DNA from: a virus
IMG/VR virus record: IMGVR_UViG_3300044957_001482
Span: 1 to 64,000 of that record
Strand: one strand, 5' to 3'
Length of the DNA: 64,000 nucleotides
In this document: in pieces, positions 47,454 to 54,234 of the stretch
Layout: every line of letters starts with the position of its first letter
Position numbering within the stretch: the stretch's first letter is position 1
Made by a program: the position numbers and the translations under genes
The notes under the pieces: generated by a model
Seen by the model: only the letters and a program-made list of their open reading frames with translations
Told to the model about the DNA's origin: nothing
Database searches by the model: none

Positions 47454-49213
47454 TTGACTTCTATGTCGGAACTATAATTGGTAAATCCGCCTTCTTTGAC
47501 CACACGCAAGATATTGTTCACACGCCCGACCAATTCGTCTCGATGACTTACTAGCCAAATTGATTTTTTACGATCTCGGCTTATCTTTTTCAATAACGAT
47601 AGAGAATTTTCCATGCCTGCAGTGTCCATGCCCGAATCAATTAATTCATCAATAAACAGGAGATTGATGGAGGAATACAAACTTTCCCACACATCACGGA
47701 ATGCCCAGCTCATTGACAGTATCAATCGATTGCGCTCGCCGCGACTCAAGTTATCAAAATCAAGATCGCGCCCTAGCTCTGAGATCTCGACTGTGAGATC
47801 GTTCTGGAATATGACCCGATGAGGCAATCCAATGCGGTCAAGATAATAAGTGAGACGAGAATTTAGATAGGAAAGATTTTGTTCGATGATTTTTTTGCGT
47901 ATGAACGAATCTTTGTTGGTGAGAAGCTTGAGCAAGAAGTCCTGGTGATCTTGCAGCCGAACAAGTTCGTTTAGCGAGTCATAGTCTACCACTTGCAGAG
48001 CCTGTTTCTGCATCTCTACGATTTGCTCACCGTAGGGATCAATTTCCCCTTGCCGCAGCGCAAGGTCTCGACGCAACTGATCTAGGCTGCTGCGATGATT
48101 CAGCGCCTGTTCTAGATCATCATAGAACACTGCGGGCATTGGACCAGCGATGCCCAGCCGAGCCAAGGCATCGGTATGTTCTGTTCGTTGGGTCTGATTT
48201 GCAAGTAGTTGCGCGACAGTGTCTTTGAGCTCGATCTGCTTGTTTTGTAGCAAGTCGTCCTGGTGATGGTCGTGCAGTTCGTGCCCGCAGGCGTGACACC
48301 GGCGTTCCTGTAATTTTTGTATATCCTTCCTGAGAGCAGCCTCGGCCTTGACAAGACGTGCCAGATCAAGGTCTATGCTGACAATCCATTTTTGTGCGTC
48401 CACACGCGCTGTAACAGCGCGGTTGTATTCGTCTAATGCACGGTGCGATCTGATTTCCTGATCGATATCGATATGCTCCAGTTGGTCTATAGCAGTCTGC
48501 AGTGCAACACAATCTTCTTGTTGCTTTTTGATCCACAGTGTCTGGCGCGTTTTAAGACTTTCGATCTGTTGTTCGATTCTACGATTGGCTTCCTGCAACG
48601 CTCGGATACGTAACTCTTCGGCAACAATGGTTTCCCTGGTAGAACGATTCAGCTCCTTGATACGTTCTGCTCGCTCGCTCAGCTGTGTAATGCCCAACAG
48701 TTGTTCGATGATTGCTCTCTGATCATTGGATTTGAGACTAAGAAACGGTTCGGTATAGGTATTTAGAGCTACAATGTGTCGGAACATGTCGTGGCTCATT
48801 CCTAGCAATGTGTCGATGGCAACCTGTGTTTCTCTGCTATCGCCTTGGCTGTCATCGGTTACCACTTGTTCCTGGTGGTTAACATAAAATCTGAGTACAT
48901 TGGGTTTGCGACCTCGTTCCACTCGGTATTCCTGTCCGTTGACAGAAAAATCAAGACTGACCAACATGTTCTTACCGTTGGTTTTGTTGATGAGATTGTC
49001 TCGACGGATGTTGGTCAGGGCCTGACCATACAGCGCGTAACTCAGTGCATTGATAATAGTGGTTTTACCGGTTCCGTTTCTCGATCCATCGCCACCGAGG
49101 TCTAGATTTTCTCCCAGCACCAACGTAAGATCCTGTCGGTCAAAATTAACAGTCTGCGATGCGTTGCCCACACTCATGAAATTTCGCACAATAAGATGTT
49201 TTATCTGAATCAT
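47447..49213 (-). CDS. gp46: Recombination nuclease ATPase subunit (gp46, Rad50/SbcC-like)
   Basis: I start at ATG 49213 (MIQIKHLIVRNFMSVGNASQ), where the SMC-type fold begins. The 588-residue protein has Walker A in GDGSRNGTGKTTIINALSYA, a coiled coil with a zinc hook RCHACGH in the middle, and the ABC signature LSRGERNRLILSMSWAF plus Walker B NLLFIDELIDSGMD near the C-terminus. With gp47 it resects DNA ends for recombination-dependent replication and host DNA breakdown. T4 gp46 has 560 residues. A radical SAM gene separates it from gp47. The 93-nt gap upstream has a C7 run (minus strand, near 49273) and no clear promoter. Confidence 0.93.
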   Translation of the reverse strand: MIQIKHLIVRNFMSVGNASQTVNFDRQDLTLVLGENLDLGGDGSRNGTGKTTIINALSYALYGQALTNIRRDNLINKTNGKNMLVSLDFSVNGQEYRVERGRKPNVLRFYVNHQEQVVTDDSQGDSRETQVAIDTLLGMSHDMFRHIVALNTYTEPFLSLKSNDQRAIIEQLLGITQLSERAERIKELNRSTRETIVAEELRIRALQEANRRIEQQIESLKTRQTLWIKKQQEDCVALQTAIDQLEHIDIDQEIRSHRALDEYNRAVTARVDAQKWIVSIDLDLARLVKAEAALRKDIQKLQERRCHACGHELHDHHQDDLLQNKQIELKDTVAQLLANQTQRTEHTDALARLGIAGPMPAVFYDDLEQALNHRSSLDQLRRDLALRQGEIDPYGEQIVEMQKQALQVVDYDSLNELVRLQDHQDFLLKLLTNKDSFIRKKIIEQNLSYLNSRLTYYLDRIGLPHRVIFQNDLTVEISELGRDLDFDNLSRGERNRLILSMSWAFRDVWESLYSSINLLFIDELIDSGMDTAGMENSLSLLKKISRDRKKSIWLVSHRDELVGRVNNILRVVKEGGFTNYSSDIEVKC

Positions 49214-49306
49214 TCTATTTTTATAGATTCCTATAGTGATAATACAAAAGTTCGATAACTGATTGTGATGTTCGCCGGGGGGGTCGTCGACAAAAATACA
49301 TTGCAA

Positions 49307-50824
49307 TTATACTTGATATCCCATTGCAGATGCAATTTCTCGATGAGTATCGGCAAACGTTTCATGTCTTCGTTGGTCAAGCATTGACATGTATTCCACG
49401 AATTCCTGACCGTTGCTACCGGCACTGGCTGATATTCTTTTTGCCAAATTTGAAAGTTCTTTGATATTGTGATTTTTATACTTGGAAACCACCAATTCCT
49501 TTGCTAAATCGGTCATGTAATCGACACAAAGATATGTTGGCTGGTCTAGATAGTTAAGAGTGATATTTAGATCTTGTTCGCTGGCCCAAAAAAACAATGA
49601 CTCGAGATACAAAACATTCTGTATGTTAACTGTTGGCATTATGTAAATGCGTAGTTGGCTGTCGGCCCAACTTTTTAACTTGTTGATATTGTCTTGTATT
49701 TCTTTCCAAGATCCGCCACGTTGCAATTCAAATCTTTGGTTGGTGTCATCGATGCTGACAGCTATGTCTACCGATTGAAATTTTTTTAACAATGGCATGA
49801 ATTTTTCTGGATAAACAGAACCATTGGTATTGATGTGTAGACGTATGTGATCACTGTCTCCGGACTGGATAGCCAGTTCTAAAAACAAATATATGTTTTT
49901 GAGCAACAACGGCTCGCCACCGTAAAAATCGATATTGATAAGGTTGGGCAACAGATTGATCAGTTGTTCGAGAAAATCTTTGTTGTGGTCAAACCATCTG
50001 CCCTGGTACAGTAAAGACAAAATTTCAGTTTTATCATCGTGTGCGGAGTATCTCAACTTTTCAACAGCGATACTCGAGCTGGAGGCCGGGGAACATATCC
50101 TGCATTTGAAATTGCAAATATTACCGGCCTTGATGTCAATGGATTGCAGCGTTGGATTGTCAATGAGCTCACTCAACAAATGTTGTCGATACAGACTCAA
50201 ATGATTTTGTCGATTGCTGGTCAGCCCATTTTTTTCAAGATTCCAGCAATGACTGCATCCAACCGGCTGCTTGCCGTCAGACAATTCTCGACGCAGAGCG
50301 GTAAGGCTGGTGCCGTGAAATATATTTTGCATGGTATCCGTGGATACCGAACCAATTTTGCCTTGATAAACACAACACGGTGCATAATGTCCGGTATTGC
50401 TAACAGCCAGGTGCATCCAGGGCATGGGGCAAAGGGTCTGTTCGTTGATCAAAAAATTGTCAGGCAATATTTTACCGGAATCTATGTCGTGAATTTCACA
50501 AACAATGGGCGACGAATCTGCATCACCGTATACTCGGTGGCTGAGATCAAACAGATGCTGAGTTGGCTCGCCGCAAAAAATCAATATAAAAAAATTGCTG
50601 ATATCTACAAGTTTGGCTGCCCGTTGTATATGATCGGCCAATTGCTGGCTTGGCGCATGTTGACAATAAAAAACAATACGTTCATTGTGTTGATACTCAA
50701 ATCGATGCAGGCTTGTTAATTTTCTATAGATAGACCCGGTGGACTGATTGATTGTAGACAGATCGATCGACTCGATGACCAAATATCTCGTTCCGATGTA
50801 ATCCGATACTCCTCTATTCATCAT
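49307..50824 (-). CDS. Radical SAM enzyme with N-terminal SPASM/twitch-like half
   Basis: The 505-residue protein has the radical SAM motif CNFKCRIC (C237, C241, C244) and FYGGEPLLLKN. Before it, residues 130-195 (LCPMPWMHLAVSNTG, APCCVYQGKIGS, GCSHCWNLE) carry a SPASM/twitch-type cysteine set, here upstream of the core domain. This layout is seen in phage and bacterial twitch-domain radical SAM proteins. The first 120 residues are a separate domain. Substrate unknown; peptide or glycan modification is plausible. It starts with a 4-nt overlap with the gp47 stop and so is embedded in the recombination operon. Confidence 0.8.
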   Translation of the reverse strand: MMNRGVSDYIGTRYLVIESIDLSTINQSTGSIYRKLTSLHRFEYQHNERIVFYCQHAPSQQLADHIQRAAKLVDISNFFILIFCGEPTQHLFDLSHRVYGDADSSPIVCEIHDIDSGKILPDNFLINEQTLCPMPWMHLAVSNTGHYAPCCVYQGKIGSVSTDTMQNIFHGTSLTALRRELSDGKQPVGCSHCWNLEKNGLTSNRQNHLSLYRQHLLSELIDNPTLQSIDIKAGNICNFKCRICSPASSSSIAVEKLRYSAHDDKTEILSLLYQGRWFDHNKDFLEQLINLLPNLINIDFYGGEPLLLKNIYLFLELAIQSGDSDHIRLHINTNGSVYPEKFMPLLKKFQSVDIAVSIDDTNQRFELQRGGSWKEIQDNINKLKSWADSQLRIYIMPTVNIQNVLYLESLFFWASEQDLNITLNYLDQPTYLCVDYMTDLAKELVVSKYKNHNIKELSNLAKRISASAGSNGQEFVEYMSMLDQRRHETFADTHREIASAMGYQV

Positions 50825-51837
50825 AGTGTGCGATAGATGTTCATTAGCAATTTTGGATCGTAAAATTCCGATTCAAGCCGGGCAATCTGATCGATCACAA
50901 TCTGATCCACGGATTCAAACTTTACATCACCGGGCGCCATATCTTCTTCCAGTGCAGATTGTTTGTTGGGCATAAGTGCTATCTCTTGCAATGCATATTT
51001 GCCAGCAAATGTTTCTTTAATATAATTGGCTTCCTCATAAGAAATTTCAATATCTAGCTGGACTCGGACATGCATCTTGGGTTTCAGTATTTGATCCCCG
51101 CGATCAATTAAGGTTGACAAGTCAAATACATTGTAAAGAGGCTGATCGGGCCAGGCATGATATTCGGGCTCCGCACCCCAAGGCAATATCATGCAACCAC
51201 GTTGGTCATCGCCGGCATCGGCAAAGTTATGGGGGAAACAGTTTCCAATGTAATTGATGTTGTTCTTGTGCTGACGTAGATGAAAATGTCCAGAAAAGAC
51301 TTTTCCAAACCCTCGAAAGTGCTCGGCCTTGATCTCACCATGATCGGGCATTTCGACCATGGCATTCATTTTAAAATGTGGTAATTCAAAATGACCAAAC
51401 ATATACTGACCGGACATTTTTTGGATTCGCTTGTGATCATCTCCTACCAGCCACGGCGCGATCACAACATCACCTTCGCGGAACCAATCATTGCATATGT
51501 GTATGTTGGGCAGGTGCTGTGCCCAGGAAGCTCCGTGTATGTCGCGCCGATCTCGATAGTAGAGATCGTGGTTGCCGGGAATGAAGAAAAATTGCGAAAA
51601 TGCCGATGACAATTTTTCTAGGCTCCTGAGGCTGAAATCCAGAGTATGCAAATTGATAGATGCTCGGTGATGATGCCAGTCGCCTAGAAATAGTCCGGTT
51701 TCGCATTCATGTTCTTGAGCCATTTCGATGACCCAATCAACAAATCGTTCACAGTCTTGATTGTGAACCACACTGTTTGATTTCAACCCAAAATGAATGT
51801 CAGTGAATGCGATTGCCTTACAAAACAAGTTTGCCAT
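50821..51837 (-). CDS. gp47: Recombination nuclease subunit (gp47, Mre11/SbcD-like)
   Basis: The 338-residue metallophosphoesterase has the standard motifs: AFTDIHFG (Asp13, His15), GLFLGDWHHHR, FFIPGNHDLYYRDR and VFSGHFHLRQHK. It pairs with gp46. Length equals T4 gp47 (339). It lies 12 nt downstream of gp55, an order typical of T4-like phages (gp55-gp47-gp46), here with a radical SAM gene inserted. Confidence 0.93.
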   Translation of the reverse strand: MANLFCKAIAFTDIHFGLKSNSVVHNQDCERFVDWVIEMAQEHECETGLFLGDWHHHRASINLHTLDFSLRSLEKLSSAFSQFFFIPGNHDLYYRDRRDIHGASWAQHLPNIHICNDWFREGDVVIAPWLVGDDHKRIQKMSGQYMFGHFELPHFKMNAMVEMPDHGEIKAEHFRGFGKVFSGHFHLRQHKNNINYIGNCFPHNFADAGDDQRGCMILPWGAEPEYHAWPDQPLYNVFDLSTLIDRGDQILKPKMHVRVQLDIEISYEEANYIKETFAGKYALQEIALMPNKQSALEEDMAPGDVKFESVDQIVIDQIARLESEFYDPKLLMNIYRTL

Positions 51838-51849
51838 GAGACGATTTCT

Positions 51850-52743
51850 TTATTCCTCTGAGGTGGTCACAGTCACAGCGCCTCTTCCAAACGGGTACTT
51901 CCCGGAGTTTTGTCGTGTCCAAGAAGGATTCAGTCCATTCATTTCCAAGATATCATCTCGGATGTTTTGATTTTTCTTTTCGATGTTGAGTATGCGAGTA
52001 AATGAATTGGTTATGGCCGCAGTATAGTAGGCAAAAGGATTTTGGCTCTTGGATTCGTCAAACTGCAGACCAATCTGACTGAGTTGCAGCAGCGCCTGAC
52101 CTCGCATTTCTTCGTTGTAGGTATAGCCACGCCAGTTCGATCTAGTGGCATAGCGTTCGCACAGTTTTATGAACATCTCGGCCAAGCGTCGCGTCATGGC
52201 GCCGTGATCCTTGGAAAATTCGCCGGTGTCTAGATCCCCGCGCCAGTGGCTTTTGCCCACGATGCAAGGCACGCGATCCTCGCGAATACGATAGTGCCAG
52301 AACGGAGGGAAATTCAAACGTATGTGTGTGGGATCCAATGTCGGCATGTCTGCTAACTCGGTCAGTGAATCATCCTCGAGGTCCTCGAGCTCCAGGATAT
52401 CCTCCACTGTGCGTTTTTTTGCCTGCGCCTTGGCGACTTTTTTGGCGGCCATGGGTATGTGATCCCACACCGTGACGCGAAACACAAGATCGGTATTGGC
52501 AATGCGTTTGGGATCTACGACTTCTCCGGTCTCGCGGCGGATGCGATCTGCTCGATTGCGTCGAGCCTCGGCCACAGTGCGTTGATTGATGCGATCCGCA
52601 GACGCCAGTATGATATCATATTGGTGATCCTGTGCTGGGTCTAGGAAGCTGCAGTAGGTATTTTTGCTGAGATGTATTTCTTTTAGTAGGTCACGGTTGT
52701 TGAGGTAGTTGACCTTGGGCCAAGGCCGAGTGTAATAAGTCAT
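51850..52743 (-). CDS. gp55: Late-transcription sigma factor (gp55)
   Basis: The C-terminal half of this 297-residue protein matches gp55: RRLAEMFIKLCERYATRSNW, YTYNEEMRGQALLQLSQIGL, FDESKSQNPFAYYTAAITNS and RILNIEKKNQNIRDDILEMN. gp55 directs host RNA polymerase to TATAAATA late promoters, which are plentiful here. It is longer than T4 gp55 (185) by an N-terminal extension (VNYLNNRDLLKEIHLSKNTY, HIPMAAKKVAKAQAKK). In the divergent upstream region a TTGTTC-16-TACAAT pair on the minus strand may be an early or middle promoter. Confidence 0.9.
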   Translation of the reverse strand: MTYYTRPWPKVNYLNNRDLLKEIHLSKNTYCSFLDPAQDHQYDIILASADRINQRTVAEARRNRADRIRRETGEVVDPKRIANTDLVFRVTVWDHIPMAAKKVAKAQAKKRTVEDILELEDLEDDSLTELADMPTLDPTHIRLNFPPFWHYRIREDRVPCIVGKSHWRGDLDTGEFSKDHGAMTRRLAEMFIKLCERYATRSNWRGYTYNEEMRGQALLQLSQIGLQFDESKSQNPFAYYTAAITNSFTRILNIEKKNQNIRDDILEMNGLNPSWTRQNSGKYPFGRGAVTVTTSEE

Positions 52744-52829
52744 TGGTAGATGATCTCCAGAACATATACTTATTGTAACAGGTTTTGACAGTAGAACAAT
52801 AATTCTTAAACTGGGTATTTTACCAAAAG

Positions 52830-52837
52830 GTTAAATA
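52830..52837 (+). promoter_or_regulatory. Late-like box GTTAAATA for the baseplate operon
   Basis: GTTAAATA on the plus strand lies 18 nt before ATG 52856, with AGGAAAAA between. It would transcribe gp48, gp53 and following genes. Confidence 0.5.
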
Positions 52838-52855
52838 CATAATAGGAAAAATGTC

Positions 52856-53932
52856 ATGGCCGAAGAATCAGATTTTTTTTCAAAATTCCGTACCCGTAAA
52901 TCACCACGGCCTGTAAATACTGCCACAGATCCGGTGTTTGTAAGCCGAGCCCCCGAGGTCACGGTGACCGCGAGCGGTACTACTACCAGGTTTGATCAGC
53001 CAGATGCAGGCAGTACAACCACTGTAACAGAACCTGGTGTCCCCAGGTTGGTTGGTGGACCAGACCCGGAAGCACAACAGGCAGCCGAGGATAGGTCTGG
53101 CACGGCAAACGCACAACAACAGGCCGGCAACCAGCAAGGGCTCAACCAGACCACACAACGTGATTGGCGGGTCAGAATAGAGCTGGCGCCAGGGTCGGAT
53201 TATCTCTATCGCGCCGAAGATGCTGGTTCTGGTATCCTAAAGCCTCTGATAGCTACCAACGGCGTAATCTTTCCGTATGTTCCTGCCATTGCCACCAATT
53301 ACACCGCCAACTACGAAAAATATGAACTCACACACAGCAACATACGTGGCTATTTTTATAAAAATAGCCACGTAGGCGATATCACAGTGGCCGGCACATT
53401 CACTGCTCAGAACACGCAGGAGGCACAGTATCTCCTGGCAGTGATACATTTCTTTAGATCCGTGACCAAGATGTTCTACGGTCAGGATTCGAAGCGCGGA
53501 ACTCCACCACCCTTGGTGTATCTCAGCGGGTTCGGCGAATATCAGTACAACAATCATTCTTGCCTGGTCAGTAACTTCAACTACAATCTACCCAACACAG
53601 TTGATTACATACGAGTGAGTCCCAATAATCTTGGGTTGAGCCTGGCCGCTCGCAGACCGACCACAAGTTCAAATCCGTTTACCATCAACAGCATCGTGAG
53701 CCGTCTGCGGAATGCCACTCCAGGAGGATTACCACCGGGTGCCGAGCCCGGGCCTGTAAACTTTGGCATCGTGGAGCAAACACAATCGGGCACTGCAGAC
53801 ACTACCTATGTGCCCACGCGTATTGACATCACTGTGACCTTGCTGCCGTTACAGACTCGCAGCCAGGTCAGCCAGCAGTTCAGCTTGCGAAACTTTGCCA
53901 ACGGCAACGCCCTGCGTGGAGGATTCTGGTAA
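52856..53932 (+). CDS. gp48: Baseplate tail-tube cap protein (gp48)
   Basis: The 358-residue protein matches gp48 of T4-like phages (T4 gp48 is 364): IFPYVPAIATNYTANYEKYE, LTHSNIRGYFYKNSHVGDIT, TEAQYLLAVIHFFRSVTKMF-type sequence, YLSGFGEYQYNNHSCLVSNF and the C-terminal TLLPLQTRSQVSQQFSLRNF. It sits under the tail tube on the baseplate. Residues 20-55 are a cassette (PVFVSRAPEVTVTASGTTTR) shared almost identically in DNA with the 899-residue baseplate gene. A 32-nt perfect palindrome covers the GYFYKNSHV codons. The stop overlaps the gp53 ATG. Confidence 0.85.
   Translation: MAEESDFFSKFRTRKSPRPVNTATDPVFVSRAPEVTVTASGTTTRFDQPDAGSTTTVTEPGVPRLVGGPDPEAQQAAEDRSGTANAQQQAGNQQGLNQTTQRDWRVRIELAPGSDYLYRAEDAGSGILKPLIATNGVIFPYVPAIATNYTANYEKYELTHSNIRGYFYKNSHVGDITVAGTFTAQNTQEAQYLLAVIHFFRSVTKMFYGQDSKRGTPPPLVYLSGFGEYQYNNHSCLVSNFNYNLPNTVDYIRVSPNNLGLSLAARRPTTSSNPFTINSIVSRLRNATPGGLPPGAEPGPVNFGIVEQTQSGTADTTYVPTRIDITVTLLPLQTRSQVSQQFSLRNFANGNALRGGFW
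52935..53017 (+). repeat. 83-bp cassette, copy 1 (in gp48)
   Basis: This stretch is identical to 54311-54393 at 80 of 83 positions, in the same reading frame, encoding PEVTVTASGTTTRFDQP near both N-termini. Confidence 0.95.
53343..53374. repeat. 32-nt perfect palindrome inside gp48
   Basis: The arm TACGTGGCTATTTTTA (53343-53358) is followed directly by its exact reverse complement (53359-53374). It encodes conserved gp48 residues and would form a 14- to 16-bp hairpin in RNA or a cruciform in DNA. Confidence 0.95.
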
Positions 53933-54231
53933 TGGCTACCTATGATGCCACCAGTCCATACTATCTCACTTCGTACAGCCAATTTTTCTTGGATGTCATG
54001 GACAATCGTCCCATACCCAAGCAGAACGATGACATTCTGTTTTCCATCAACTTGACCTACCAATATCGTCCTGATCTCTTGGCCTTTGATCTCTACGGAA
54101 CACCAACACTATGGTGGGTATTTTACCAACGCAATCCCGACACACTCACTGCGCCTCCGTTGGATTTTGCTGTGGGCACAAGCATCTATCTGCCCAAACT
54201 CGGTACATTGAAATCGATCCTGGGGTTCTAG
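53932..54231 (+). CDS. gp53: Baseplate wedge protein (gp53)
   Basis: The 99-residue protein corresponds to the N-terminal half of T4 gp53 (196 residues): SPYYLTSYSQFFLDVMDNRP, SINLTYQYRPDLLAFDLYGT and LWWVFYQRNPDTL. The ending GTSIYLPKLGTLKSILGF has the look of a short LysM-like unit. gp53 joins wedges to the hub. Short gp53 forms are usual in aquatic T4-like phages. Start and stop overlap or adjoin neighbours (TAATG with gp48; 3 nt before the next gene). Confidence 0.88.
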   Translation: MATYDATSPYYLTSYSQFFLDVMDNRPIPKQNDDILFSINLTYQYRPDLLAFDLYGTPTLWWVFYQRNPDTLTAPPLDFAVGTSIYLPKLGTLKSILGF

Positions 54232-54234
54232 TCG

